Positions 50,855-59,243 are shown, counted from the first letter of the stretch. The stretch: DNA of 64,000 nt from Guptibacillus hwajinpoensis (GCF_029277305.1 NZ_CP119526.1), one strand, 5' to 3'. The notes: a model not told the origin generated them from the letters alone. Made by a program: numbers and translations.

Positions 50855-51628
50855 ATGGAGTTTGCTATTTTACTTGAGTATGGTTGGGTTTTGCTGCTTC
50901 TCATTGGACTTGAAGGGCTACTTGCAGCAGACAATGCACTAGTATTAGCTATTATGGTTAAACATTTACCAGAGGAACAGCGTAAAAAAGCTTTGTTCTA
51001 CGGATTAGCAGGTGCTTTTGTTTTTCGCTTCGCATCACTATTCGCCATTTCGTTTCTAGTGCATGTGTGGCAGGTGCAAGCAATAGGAGCATTGTATCTA
51101 TTGTTTATTGCGATCAATCATATTGTTCGAAAAACGATTTTCAAGAAAACCATAAACAAAGAAAAGGAAAACAAAGAAAAGAAACAAGCCAGCTTCTGGG
51201 GCACTGTAATTAAAATTGAACTAGCAGATATTGCTTTTGCAGTTGATTCAATTCTTGCAGCAGTTGCATTAGCAGTCACTCTCCCGAATACCCCTTTACC
51301 TCAAATTGGTGGACTAGATGGAGGGAAATTTCTAGTAATCTTCGCAGGTGGTCTTATTGGCTTGATTATTATGCGATTTGCAGCTAATTACTTTGTTACA
51401 TTGTTGAAAGCGAAGCCAGGTTTAGAGATTGCGGCGTTTATGATTGTTGGCTGGGTTGGTGTTAAGCTATCCGTTTACACATTGTCGCATCCTGAATTAG
51501 GTGTATTACCAGAGGCTTTTGCGAAATCTGTAGCATGGAAGGCGACGTTCTATAGTGTTTTGATTCTCATTGCTGTTGGCGGCTGGTTCCTTTCAAAGGA
51601 AAAAGAAGTAGATGCTTCAGAAGGATAG
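50855..51628 (+). CDS. ykoY: TerC-family membrane protein (YkoY-like), probable manganese exporter
   Basis: 257 aa with seven or eight TM helices. GLEGLLAADNALVLAIMVKHLP near the start and ELADIAFAVDSILAAVAL in the middle carry the paired acidic metal-binding signatures of TerC proteins. ATG 50855 is 6 bp after AAGGGGG. The upstream Mn2+ riboswitch supports a role in manganese efflux or metalation of exported proteins. Confidence 0.92.
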   Translation: MEFAILLEYGWVLLLLIGLEGLLAADNALVLAIMVKHLPEEQRKKALFYGLAGAFVFRFASLFAISFLVHVWQVQAIGALYLLFIAINHIVRKTIFKKTINKEKENKEKKQASFWGTVIKIELADIAFAVDSILAAVALAVTLPNTPLPQIGGLDGGKFLVIFAGGLIGLIIMRFAANYFVTLLKAKPGLEIAAFMIVGWVGVKLSVYTLSHPELGVLPEAFAKSVAWKATFYSVLILIAVGGWFLSKEKEVDASEG

Positions 51629-51674
51629 TCAGAGGAGCTTCAATCGGTTTCAAATAAAAGAATAATACGTATAC

Positions 51675-51712
51675 AAAAGCGGTGGATCATCTCTGATCCT
51701 TCGCTTTTTTTG
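51675..51712. terminator. Bidirectional terminator between ykoY and the HisRS gene
   Basis: AAAGCG-N2-GGATCA/TGATCC-N2-CGCTTT hairpin followed by T7; A residues on the other side let it serve both strands. Confidence 0.82.
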
Positions 51713-51721
51713 TTACATGCA

Positions 51722-53002
51722 CTAAAATTGAAACGGAATTCGTTCTTCATTTCCTTCTTCTAATAATCTCAGGACGATTTCATTGCGTTCAACTTCCTGT
51801 TCTCCTACAAAAATAACTTGCTTAATCCCTCTTTTATTTGCACGGTCGAGTAATTTACCAGTGCGTTTACCACTCATATCGAGTTCAACTCGGTAGCCTT
51901 TTTTACGATAAGAAGACGCTACAATAAGAGCTTCAAGCTTGGTTCCAATTGGAATGATAAGATAATCTGGATTCTCCTCTAATGAAAAAGGCTCTTCTTT
52001 ACTCTTAATTGCTGTTAGAATTACATCAAGCCCAAATGATATGCCAACTGTAGAGACAGGCTCATCCGTTCCAAGTAATCCGCCAATCGCACTATCATAG
52101 CGTCCGCCACTCCCGATGCTAGAAGAAATGGATTGATCGGTTATGAAAACTTCGTAGATTGTTCCAGTGTAGATGTCGAGCCCTCTGGCTAGAAATGGGT
52201 TGAACTTACATTGTTTTTGTAAACCGAGTCCTTCAATGTAGGAGGTTAGTTCTTCAAGTTCTTGTAAGCCTTGTTTAACCTTTTCATTAGCAGAAGAGTA
52301 TGACTTAAAATAGCATATCTCTTTGTTCACCCATTGCTGCGTTTCCTTTTCGACAAGTGCGATCGATTGAGACGAAACGCCTTTTTGCTGCAGTTCTTTT
52401 TTCACACCGTCCATCCCGATTTTCTCTAGCTTATCCAATGTTAATATAACGTCATTCAAGAGGGATTCTGGAATGGAGATGGATTCAAGCATACCAGCGA
52501 GAAGTTTGCGATTGTTATACTGAATCGTTACCTCAAGGTTAAGCTTGGTGAAAATATCGCAAGCCATCTCCATTAACTCAGCTTCTGCTAGTGGTGAGTC
52601 AATACCTGTTACATCAACATCACACTGTGTAAACTCTCTGAATCGTCCTGGTTTAACTGGGCCATCTCTGAAAACTTTCCCGATTTCATAGCGCTTAAAA
52701 GGCATTTGCAAATCTGGGTTCATGGCAACCACTTTGGCAAATGGTATAGTTAAATCGTACCGAAGAGCAAGCTCACGTTCACCACGATCAGATAAGGTAT
52801 ACATTTCTTCTAAGATTTCAGCACCGCCCGCATATTTAGATGATAGTAGGTCCTGTTTATTTAGAATGGGCGTTTCCAGTGGGAGACAATTGTACTGAAT
52901 AAATGTATCTTCTAGTGTTCTTCTGATGTTACGGCGTATTGTTTCTTCTTTAGGTAAGTAATCTACTGCTCCCTTAACGTTCTGATCCTTCAGCTTTTTC
53001 AT
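51722..53002 (-). CDS. hisS: Histidyl-tRNA synthetase
   Basis: Charges tRNA-His. 426 aa class II enzyme: motif 1 region near residues 40-70, motif 2 YEIGKVFRDGPVKPGRFREFTQCDVDV, the HisRS signature LARGLDIYTGTIYEVF, motif 3 STVGISFGLDVIL, and a complete anticodon-binding domain (about 330-420). It is therefore not a HisZ-type regulator. It is not followed by aspS, as the housekeeping gene usually is, so it may be a second, regulated copy (inference). SD AAAGGATG. A His-codon leader lies upstream. Confidence 0.9.
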   Translation of the reverse strand: MKKLKDQNVKGAVDYLPKEETIRRNIRRTLEDTFIQYNCLPLETPILNKQDLLSSKYAGGAEILEEMYTLSDRGERELALRYDLTIPFAKVVAMNPDLQMPFKRYEIGKVFRDGPVKPGRFREFTQCDVDVTGIDSPLAEAELMEMACDIFTKLNLEVTIQYNNRKLLAGMLESISIPESLLNDVILTLDKLEKIGMDGVKKELQQKGVSSQSIALVEKETQQWVNKEICYFKSYSSANEKVKQGLQELEELTSYIEGLGLQKQCKFNPFLARGLDIYTGTIYEVFITDQSISSSIGSGGRYDSAIGGLLGTDEPVSTVGISFGLDVILTAIKSKEEPFSLEENPDYLIIPIGTKLEALIVASSYRKKGYRVELDMSGKRTGKLLDRANKRGIKQVIFVGEQEVERNEIVLRLLEEGNEERIPFQF

Positions 53003-53029
53003 TTAAATCATCCTTTCGTTTTTGAATAC

Positions 53030-53078
53030 AAAAAAACCGCATAGAATGAAGAAGCTTGCTCTTCAGATTCATGCGGTT
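53030..53078 (-). terminator. Attenuator terminator before hisS
   Basis: Minus-strand stem AACCGCAT (53071-53078) with ATGCGGTT (53035-53042), an interior partly paired region including GAAT/ATTC, then a T7 run. It lies between the His leader peptide and hisS with no other gene in between, so it must be read through for hisS expression. Confidence 0.85.
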
Positions 53079-53087
53079 ACGAGAAAT

Positions 53088-53129
53088 AGCCTTCCTATAC
53101 GCGATTTTTAACAAGCGGATAGCAAGGCT
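53088..53129 (-). promoter_or_regulatory. Leader hairpin overlapping the leader-peptide stop
   Basis: AGCCTTGCTATCCGC and GCGTATAGGAAGGCT (minus strand; 53115-53129 and 53088-53102) pair at 13 of 15 positions. The 5' arm starts at the leader stop codon, so a ribosome at the His codons or the stop would block it. A competing pairing of ATAGGAAG with the terminator 3' arm is only 4+4 bp. Confidence 0.6.
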
Positions 53130-53172
53130 AGCTGTGATGATGAAGTTGTACGACAAAAGATAAGTTAACCAT
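53128..53172 (-). CDS. Histidine leader peptide (14 aa)
   Basis: The minus-strand ORF MVNLSFVVQLHHHS has three consecutive His codons (CAT CAT CAC, 53134-53142) two codons before the stop. The SD AAGAGGTG is 6 bp from the ATG. The predicted transcript starts about 17 nt upstream of the ATG. It precedes a terminator and hisS. Together these features match a ribosome-mediated attenuation leader that senses charged tRNA-His. Confidence 0.8.
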   Translation of the reverse strand: MVNLSFVVQLHHHS

Positions 53173-53196
53173 ATCGTTCACCTCTTATTTCAAAAT

Positions 53197-53225
53197 ATAG
53201 TAGCATATCGAATAAGTTGTTGCAA
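53197..53225 (-). promoter_or_regulatory. hisS leader promoter
   Basis: Minus-strand TTGCAA (53220-53225), 17 bp, TACTAT (53197-53202). Transcription would start near 53190, giving the very short 5' region typical of leader-peptide attenuators. Confidence 0.7.
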
Positions 53226-53350
53226 TATTTCTTTTCTTTAGATAGTTAGTCAGGTAATACTTCTAATGAGCCAAACATCCAGAAATCCACAATATGAGCT
53301 AACATAGCCTTTTCTTAATAATTACAAATCAAGGGTGTTAACAATCCAAA

Positions 53351-53380
53351 AAAAAATCGTCCTCATTATGCGAGGACGAT
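53351..53380 (-). terminator. Terminator of the oxidoreductase gene
   Basis: ATCGTCCTC/GAGGACGAT 9-bp stem; on the minus strand it runs into T residues (plus-strand A run at 53349-53356). Confidence 0.88.
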
Positions 53381-53390
53381 TGATCTTAAG

Positions 53391-54374
53391 TTACTCTTTC
53401 ACCTTTGCTACAATCTTACCGGTCACATGTCGTTCGGATAATTCAACAAGTGCTTGTGGAACATCTTCTAGGGAAACGATTTGATGAATCAATGGATCAA
53501 CATAGCCGCCTAGAAGGAGGTTAATCATTTCGTCTCCCATTGCCGCAAGGTCCGCTTGTTCTGCTGTATTAGAGGATTGGTGAACACCACCGAGTGCGAT
53601 CTGGTGGAAAGAAAGAGGACGTGCGAAAGAGACACCTTGAGTAAAGTCAGGTGCGCCTGCGATGTAGGCAATTTGGCCATTAAACGTGAGTGTATCAAGT
53701 GACTTTGTTGCGTTATCACCACTTACTGCATCAAGAACAGCGTTTACCCCAATCCCATTCGTAATCTCTAGTACTCGTTCAACAAAATCTTCTTCTTTGT
53801 AATCGATCGCATAATCAGCACCCAATTGTTTAACAAAGTTGTGATTATGTTTGGATGCAGTTGTGATGACCGTTAATCCCATGTATTTTGCCATCTGGAT
53901 TGCGAAGCCGCCAACCCCACCTGCTCCAGCGTGGATAAGGATTTTTTGTCCTTTGTGTATATGAAGCTTACGGAAAAGTGCTTGATAAGCTGTATAACCA
54001 GCAGTCGGAATCGCAGCCGCATCTTCAAACGGTATCGAATCAGGTAGAGCTGAAATTGTATGAGCAGATGTTATCGCGTACTCTGCAAATGTTCCTTTCT
54101 TTGTCAGATCTCCGTGATAGACAACGCGATCACCAGGGTTCCATTCTGTTACATCTTCACCTACTTGCTCAATAATCCCAGCACCATCAAGTCCAAGAAC
54201 ATGTGGATATGTCCAGTTTGGATTACCATTTGTTGCTGTTTTATAGTCAACAGGGTTTAAGCCTGCAGCGTGAATATTAACTAGAACTTCACCTTTACCA
54301 GGAGTCGGTGTTTCAATTTCTTCCACTGTCATGGTATCCCATAACCCTTTATCGTTAAGTACTAGAGCTTTCAT
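53391..54374 (-). CDS. Zinc-independent quinone oxidoreductase-like MDR alcohol dehydrogenase
   Basis: 327 aa MDR-superfamily NAD(P)H enzyme. The N-terminal GroES-like domain has GLNPVDYKTATNG and HVLGLDGAGIIEQVG. The nucleotide-binding motif is ILIHAGAGGVGGFAIQMAKYMG. No catalytic zinc ligands are apparent, pointing to the quinone oxidoreductase branch. SD AAGGAGG. Substrate unknown. Confidence 0.87.
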   Translation of the reverse strand: MKALVLNDKGLWDTMTVEEIETPTPGKGEVLVNIHAAGLNPVDYKTATNGNPNWTYPHVLGLDGAGIIEQVGEDVTEWNPGDRVVYHGDLTKKGTFAEYAITSAHTISALPDSIPFEDAAAIPTAGYTAYQALFRKLHIHKGQKILIHAGAGGVGGFAIQMAKYMGLTVITTASKHNHNFVKQLGADYAIDYKEEDFVERVLEITNGIGVNAVLDAVSGDNATKSLDTLTFNGQIAYIAGAPDFTQGVSFARPLSFHQIALGGVHQSSNTAEQADLAAMGDEMINLLLGGYVDPLIHQIVSLEDVPQALVELSERHVTGKIVAKVKE

Positions 54375-54502
54375 CGTACTGCCTCCTTAACCTTCTAATA
54401 ATATGTCACTTGTGAATAATGGTTTATACATACTTGAATATTTTTCTCCAGGCTTTTGGTTTGTAAACCAGAGAAATAGTTTTCTTATAGAAAGAATAAA
54501 CG

Positions 54503-54530
54503 AAAAAACTCCTTAGTTCTATTAAGGAGT
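54503..54530 (-). terminator. Terminator of the universal stress protein gene
   Basis: ACTCCTTA/TAAGGAGT 8-bp stem with T run on the minus strand. Confidence 0.8.
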
Positions 54531-54546
54531 CTAAGATTTATTCTGT

Positions 54547-54963
54547 TTATTTTACAATAAGGACAGGAGAGTTGGCTTTTTGGATAACTTGATGACTGAC
54601 ACTGCCAACTACCATTTCTTGTAGAACGTTTAAACCTCTCGTTCCCATTACGATCAGGTCGACTTTTTTCTCAGCCGCATATTCAACAATCGTTGTGGAA
54701 GGATTACCGCGCAAAATGGTGACATCATAGGATACATTGGCTTCGACTGCTTTCTCTTCCGCAGCACGAAGTTTGTCTCTTCTTTCTTCATCAATACCAA
54801 TTGAGTCAACGTTTCGTAACACGTCATGCTTAGACGTTTCACCGTCAACGACATAGACAATGTCTACTTTAGCGTCTGTTAGGTTAGCTAATTGGAATAC
54901 TTGATCAGCTGCTTTAACTGAATCTGCTGAACCGTCAGATGCAAGCATGATGTTTTCATACAT
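54547..54963 (-). CDS. Universal stress protein, UspA family
   Basis: 138 aa. N-terminal ENIMLASDGSADSVKAAD and C-terminal LIVMGTRGLNVLQEMVVGSVSHQVIQKANSPVLIVK; the G-2x-G-9x-G(S/T) ATP-binding motif is present. SD GGAGGTC. Expected to act in stress survival; the partner is unknown. Confidence 0.92.
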   Translation of the reverse strand: MYENIMLASDGSADSVKAADQVFQLANLTDAKVDIVYVVDGETSKHDVLRNVDSIGIDEERRDKLRAAEEKAVEANVSYDVTILRGNPSTTIVEYAAEKKVDLIVMGTRGLNVLQEMVVGSVSHQVIQKANSPVLIVK

Positions 54964-55070
54964 AGGAAAGACCTCCGAACGTGTGCTTAAATTCGCTTTC
55001 CTCTAGTTGATACCCCGAAAAAGCGACACTCAATCAAAGCACTTATTTTTAATGAAGTGATATGAGTCGA

Positions 55071-55103
55071 AAAATAAAAAAAAGCGAGAGTGATTCTCGC
55101 TTT
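55071..55103 (-). terminator. spx terminator
   Basis: AAAGCGAGA/TCTCGCTTT 9-bp stem, 5-nt loop; a T8 run on the minus strand follows. Confidence 0.88.
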
Positions 55104-55111
55104 TCTAATTT

Positions 55112-55507
55112 CTATTGTGCTTCCTGAAGAATTTGCTCGAGTTGGAATGCTCTTACTTTTCTTGGGAGAAAGCTTCTAATTTCATCTTCATGGAAACCAA
55201 CCTGAAGACGTTTTGTATCAAGAAGAATAGGGCGTTTTAGAATACCGGGATTGTCTTTGATTAAACTGTAGAGCTCCTGTAATGTTAATTCATCCAGTTC
55301 TTTATCCAGTGCATCAAAAGCTTTTGAACGTGTAGAGATAATTTCCTCTGTTCCTTTTTCTGTCATGCGAATGATTGCTTTGATTTCGTCTTCCGATAAG
55401 GGCTTAGCAAACATGTTGCGTTGTTCGTAAGGAAGATTGTGTTCTTCAAGCCAGGCTTTTGCTTTTCTGCAAGATGTGCAGCTAGGTGAAGTATAAAGTG
55501 TGATCAT
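55112..55507 (-). CDS. spx: Spx-family redox-sensing transcriptional regulator
   Basis: 131 aa, the standard Spx length, when started at the ATG 55507 (SD GGAGG). MITLYTSPSCTSCRKAKAWLEEHNLPYEQRN contains the Cys10-x-x-Cys13 thiol switch; KRPILLDTKRLQVGFHEDEIRSFLPRKVR is the conserved C-terminal region. It binds the RNA polymerase alpha subunit to direct thiol-stress genes. Several Bacillaceae have paralogues, so this may not be the main copy. Confidence 0.93.
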   Translation of the reverse strand: MITLYTSPSCTSCRKAKAWLEEHNLPYEQRNMFAKPLSEDEIKAIIRMTEKGTEEIISTRSKAFDALDKELDELTLQELYSLIKDNPGILKRPILLDTKRLQVGFHEDEIRSFLPRKVRAFQLEQILQEAQ

Positions 55508-55744
55508 GTGTTTGACCTCCAAATGGAATGATACATGGCTCATCTCCATGTAGTATACAGTATGAGTTGACATTGCGACTGTAAGCTATGTTACACATTT
55601 ATGACGATTATCTATGTTTGGAATTCATTTTATCTTATGGCTTAAAGTGTAATCTAAGTATAGAAATAGCCAGCTACTATGGTATACCCGAGAACAAGAG
55701 CAGGCAAACTACTTGAGAAGTTCAGTTTTCACTGGAGGAAGCTT

Positions 55745-56950
55745 ATGGACGATAAAAAGAAGTGGGATCTTATTTCGCTTGCATCCATTCCACTTGTTAT
55801 GACACTTGGCAATTCAATGCTCATCCCTGTTCTACCGCTCATTGAAAAGAAACTTGGCATCACATCCTTTAAAGTATCAATGATCATTACTGTGTATTCA
55901 ATTGCAGCAATATTGTTAATTCCAATTGCAGGCTATTTATCCGATCGATTCGGTAGAAAGAAAGTCATTATACCAAGTTTATTTATAGCAGGAGTAGGTG
56001 GACTTGTAACAGGTTGGGCATCATGGTCTCTTGATGACCCTTATGTCATGATTCTTGTGGGAAGAGTATTACAAGGAATTGGATCTTCTGGGGCAGCTCC
56101 TGTTGTCCTTCCACTTGTTGGTGATCTGTTTAAAAGTGATAAAGATGTAAGTGCAGGTCTTGGGCTGATTGAAACGTCCAACACTGTTGGAAAAGTATTA
56201 AGTCCAATACTTGGTGCGCTTCTTGCATCGTTTATTTGGTACTTACCATTTTTATCAATACCTGTTTTCTCACTTATTTCAATATTACTGGTCAGTTTCC
56301 TTGTTAAATCCCCAGAAAAAAAAGAGGATCCACAAACTTTTTCTTGTTTTCTAACCTGTTTAAAAGAAATCTTTCATCATGATGGCAAGTGGCTTACGGC
56401 TATTTTTGCAATCGGTGGTATTATCATGTTCGTTCTTTTTGGTGTGCTTTTTTATCTTGCAGGGTTTCTTGAAAATGAATTCCAAATTATTGGGGTAAAG
56501 AAAGGTGTCATCATTGCTATTCCTCTTGTCGCTTTGTCACTTACATCCTTTATGACTGGTAAGCGAATTGGGGAAGAGAAAACGGTAATGAAATGGTGTA
56601 TCTTTAGTGGTTTATTCCTCGTCTTTGCATCTACGTTAATGGTTTCATTTACTAACAAGCTATGGCTAATGCTACTCATTCTATTTCTTGCTGGAATTGG
56701 AATCGGAGCTTCTCTCCCTTGCCTTGATGCACTCATAACAGAAGGGGTTAAAAAAGAGGAGAGGGGAACCATTACGTCCCTTTATAGTTCAACACGGTTT
56801 CTGGGCGTAGCGGCAGGTCCACCAGTCTATGCCATACTAATGAACCAATCACATGAATCCGTATTCTATGTTTCATCAGGAATAAGCGCAGTTGCCTTGC
56901 TTCTATGTTTCTTTGCTATTAAACCTGAAGCAAAGGCAGGGGACGTTTAA
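55745..56950 (+). CDS. MFS transporter (DHA1-type drug exporter)
   Basis: 401 aa, 12 TM helices. N-terminal LVMTLGNSMLIPVLPLIEKKLGI; motif A GYLSDRFGRKKVIIPSLF; motif C-like GLIETSNTVGKVLSPILGALL. ATG 55745 with SD GGAGGAAG is preferred over ATG 55679, which lacks an SD. It resembles Bacillus YfmO/YitG-type exporters; the substrate is unknown. Confidence 0.87.
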   Translation: MDDKKKWDLISLASIPLVMTLGNSMLIPVLPLIEKKLGITSFKVSMIITVYSIAAILLIPIAGYLSDRFGRKKVIIPSLFIAGVGGLVTGWASWSLDDPYVMILVGRVLQGIGSSGAAPVVLPLVGDLFKSDKDVSAGLGLIETSNTVGKVLSPILGALLASFIWYLPFLSIPVFSLISILLVSFLVKSPEKKEDPQTFSCFLTCLKEIFHHDGKWLTAIFAIGGIIMFVLFGVLFYLAGFLENEFQIIGVKKGVIIAIPLVALSLTSFMTGKRIGEEKTVMKWCIFSGLFLVFASTLMVSFTNKLWLMLLILFLAGIGIGASLPCLDALITEGVKKEERGTITSLYSSTRFLGVAAGPPVYAILMNQSHESVFYVSSGISAVALLLCFFAIKPEAKAGDV

Positions 56951-57021
56951 CATTACCTGATAAAGGGTATATTAACATTCCCCCTAAAGAAAAATTAAGG
57001 TTAGAAAAGAGGTAATGTAGG

Positions 57022-57192
57022 ATGTCATTTGAATTATTTTTACAATTCCTAATGCTAAGTATAGGATTTGTAGCAGTTGCAGCTTTATTTCTGAATTTCG
57101 ATAAAAAGCGCACCGAGAAGCGTTTGCAGCTTGAACTTGCCGAATATGAACACGAACTTAAGCAAACTAAACATGATATTGGAAACAAATAA
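57022..57192 (+). CDS. 56-aa single-helix protein with coiled-coil tail
   Basis: TM helix at about residues 4-24 (LFLQFLMLSIGFVAVAALFLNF), then a charged heptad-like segment KRTEKRLQLELAEYEHELKQ. SD AGAGG/GTAGG lies just upstream of ATG 57022. It lies 71 bp after the MFS gene, possibly in the same transcript. No family recognised. Confidence 0.6.
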   Translation: MSFELFLQFLMLSIGFVAVAALFLNFDKKRTEKRLQLELAEYEHELKQTKHDIGNK

Positions 57193-57228
57193 GATGGAGA
57201 CTCTGGAGTGAGTTTTCATCTTTTTTTG
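57192..57228 (+). terminator. Terminator after the MFS/56-aa genes
   Basis: AGATGGAGACTC/GAGTTTTCATCT with two wobble positions, then T7. Confidence 0.75.
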
Positions 57229-57247
57229 TGCTCAAATTTAAATAAAA

Positions 57248-57413
57248 AGCTCTTTTCTAAAAGATTGTTGCTTATGAAATAATTATTGAATAAAAAAACA
57301 CACTTCGCTGAATGGAGCGGAGGAGGCTCACCGCCCGCCCCGCGGAAAGCAAGCATCCTGGAGCGGAAATCAAACGCTATACAGTAAAAGCAACAATGTC
57401 TACGAAAAGAGCC
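57248..57413 (-). mobile_element. MITE copy with partial core and perfect target duplication
   Basis: Ends AGCTCTTTTC and GAAAAGAGCC. Perfect 8-bp direct repeats AAATAAAA flank it (57240-57247, 57414-57421). The middle has the partial GC core (GCCCGCCCCGCGGAAAGC) as in the nested copy at 16986. No ORF of its own. Confidence 0.85.
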
Positions 57414-57453
57414 AAATAAAAAAAGGAGAATGGTTCTCCATCCTCCAATATCG

Positions 57454-57753
57454 TCATCCAATTGAACGTTTCACTTCATTCACTTGTCCATCAATTGTTA
57501 GTGCATTGTCCTCCCTATCCTCGATCTTAATATTCGTGACAACACGATCTGAACCGTTCTTCAATGCTCCTGTATGAATATCTCTTGCTAGTTCGAATAG
57601 TTCATCAACATCACCTTCAAAAACGGTAGAGGTTGGACCAACGTGGTATTTAAAACCTTCTTTCTCTGCCAATCTTATCGCATTCGTTACAAAATGACTC
57701 ATGCTTGTTTGGGTAGTTCCGATAGGTGCTACGCTAATTTCTAATAAAGCCAT
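57454..57753 (-). CDS. yqgV: Thiamine-binding MTH1187/YqgV-family protein
   Basis: 99 aa. MALLEISVAPIGTTQTSMSHFV and YHVGPTSTVFEGDVDELFELARDIH are characteristic of the UPF0045/MTH1187 ferredoxin-like family, several members of which bind thiamine. The second ATG of ATGATG is used because it is 7 bp from GGAGGA. Role unproven. Confidence 0.87.
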   Translation of the reverse strand: MALLEISVAPIGTTQTSMSHFVTNAIRLAEKEGFKYHVGPTSTVFEGDVDELFELARDIHTGALKNGSDRVVTNIKIEDREDNALTIDGQVNEVKRSIG

Positions 57754-57910
57754 CATAATCTCCTCCTGCTTTAAGTGTCTACATGTGTTATTTACCTTTT
57801 TGTAGAAATTGAAACATGGGATGACTATTCAGAATATCACTTAGTATTATTAAATAATTGAAACAATTACCAGTTTTTGTTCGTATAACGTAAGAAAGGA
57901 GGTACAAAAC

Positions 57911-58210
57911 ATGTGGAGTGTTTTTATTGTCATTGGAGGTATCGTTCTTTCCTTAACGGGGTTTAACTGGTTGATGGGTTATCGTAAAGACCATTTGCAA
58001 ATTGATTTTGATGAGCGATATTTTGATTTTAATGAGTACATCCGTGCCATTAAAGCGGAGCTTGAGTCACAGGGTAAAAAAGTTGAATACATAGGCCATC
58101 GTCGTTTTCTAATTGACGACAAACCATATGCTTTTATTGAAAGGAACATATCCATGGGTGGTGTACCTCTTCAACGGACAATCTTAAAACCTATCTCAAA
58201 AACAAAGTAG
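57911..58210 (+). CDS. Membrane-anchored small protein, unknown function
   Basis: 99 aa: N-terminal TM helix (about 2-22) followed by a soluble alpha/beta region (IDFDERYFDFNEYIRAIKAELESQGKKVEYIGHRRFLIDDKPYAFIERNIS). SD AAAGGAGGT is excellent. It is read on its own, divergent from the YqgV-like gene. No family recognised. Confidence 0.65.
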   Translation: MWSVFIVIGGIVLSLTGFNWLMGYRKDHLQIDFDERYFDFNEYIRAIKAELESQGKKVEYIGHRRFLIDDKPYAFIERNISMGGVPLQRTILKPISKTK

Positions 58211-58333
58211 TAACCAGGAAAAGGAATAAGGAATTGCTATTCTCACTCGTTAGAATTAAGCACTACTTTTGCTTTAATAAGTTGAACCTACTATGCTTAT
58301 CCTAATCGTAAATAACAATTGGAGGTAAGAAGT

Positions 58334-58621
58334 ATGGAACAGCTTACAGTAACAGCTATCCTTAAGCCGAAGGAAGGATGTGAAGGCGACGTTAAACGCG
58401 TGCTTCATGAAGTGCTTATTGGCTCACGAGAAGAAGAAGGATGCATTCAATATGATGTTCATCAATCGGTCGAAGATACAACGTTTGTGATCTATGAAGT
58501 GTGGGAAAATCAAGATGCTGTAGAGTCGCACATCAACTCAGCGCATTATGAGAAATACAGAAATGAGATTGCAGACCTCATAACTAACAGAGAAGTATAT
58601 AAAATGAAGAAGCTTGATTAA
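58334..58621 (+). CDS. Antibiotic-biosynthesis-monooxygenase-fold (ABM) protein
   Basis: 95 aa ferredoxin-like dimeric ABM domain: LTVTAILKPKEGCEGDVKRVL, EEGCIQYDVHQSVEDTTFVIYEVWEN and HINSAHYEKYR. ATG 58334 is 8 bp from GGAGG. Such proteins are small quinone or heme-associated oxygenases or of unknown role. Confidence 0.85.
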   Translation: MEQLTVTAILKPKEGCEGDVKRVLHEVLIGSREEEGCIQYDVHQSVEDTTFVIYEVWENQDAVESHINSAHYEKYRNEIADLITNREVYKMKKLD

Positions 58622-58646
58622 GCCCTCGTTTTAAGTTTCACATGAA

Positions 58647-58745
58647 AAATCGCGGATATTTTCTTCATTTCCGCGGAAATATCCGGAATATCGCGGATAA
58701 AATTGCTATTTCGCGGATATATCAAAAATATCGCGGATAAATTGA
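58647..58745. repeat. Five-unit array of CGCGGATA words with a 20-bp period
   Basis: CGCGG cores start at 58651, 58672, 58692, 58712 and 58732 (spacings 21, 20, 20, 20), usually as TATCGCGGATA. The second unit is the palindrome ATTTCCGCGGAAAT (58667-58680). It lies between the ABM stop codon and the terminator. Single words of the same type occur at 7871-7876 and 36556-36563. Confidence 0.8.
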
Positions 58746-58758
58746 ATACTTACATGTG

Positions 58759-58794
58759 AAAAGGCACTTCAACGGAGGTTGAAGTGCCTTTTTG
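58759..58794. terminator. Terminator between the ABM and arsC genes
   Basis: AAAAGGCACTTCAAC/GTTGAAGTGCCTTTT perfect 15-bp stem, loop GGAG, T-rich on both strands; serves convergent genes. Confidence 0.9.
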
Positions 58795-58800
58795 AGTCTT

Positions 58801-59220
58801 TTATTTACCTTCTTTGGCAAATCGAGCGATACGTTCTTCAATTTCATCACGAACGCGCTGGAAAAATGCCCATTTTTCTTCTTCTGATCCTTCTGCTTTT
58901 GCTGGATCGTCAAAACCCCAGTGCTCGCGCTTAACATGTGGTGGCGTTACTGGGCATTTGTCGTTTGCATCGCCGCATAATGTAACAACAAGATCAGCGT
59001 TGTTCAAGATTTCTGTGTCAATCTTATCAGACGTTTGATTTGTAATATCGATTCCGGATTCGTTCATTGCTTTTACTGCATTTGGGTTTAAGCCGTGAGC
59101 TTCGATCCCAGCTGAATAAACATTATAGTCATCACTAAGATGCTTCTTTCCAAATCCTTCAGCCATTTGGCTTCTGCAGGAGTTTCCAGTACATAGAAAG
59201 TAAATCGTTTTTTTAGACAT
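58801..59220 (-). CDS. arsC: Arsenate reductase, thioredoxin-coupled
   Basis: 139 aa, LMW-phosphatase fold. The P-loop FLCTGNSCRSQMAEGF carries the nucleophilic Cys10 region, and VVTLCGDANDKCP has the two further redox Cys of the B. subtilis/S. aureus type. Reduces arsenate to arsenite for export by the adjacent ArsB. Third gene of arsR-arsB-arsC, 23-bp gap. Confidence 0.95.
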   Translation of the reverse strand: MSKKTIYFLCTGNSCRSQMAEGFGKKHLSDDYNVYSAGIEAHGLNPNAVKAMNESGIDITNQTSDKIDTEILNNADLVVTLCGDANDKCPVTPPHVKREHWGFDDPAKAEGSEEEKWAFFQRVRDEIEERIARFAKEGK

Positions 59221-59243
59221 AATAATCTCCCTTTAGATGTAAT

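Noticed and set aside
52974..53156. 60-codon minus frame overlapping the hisS leader
   Set aside because: It begins with TTG without an SD and runs through the terminator into hisS; the His leader ORF in another frame has a strong SD and fits the architecture.
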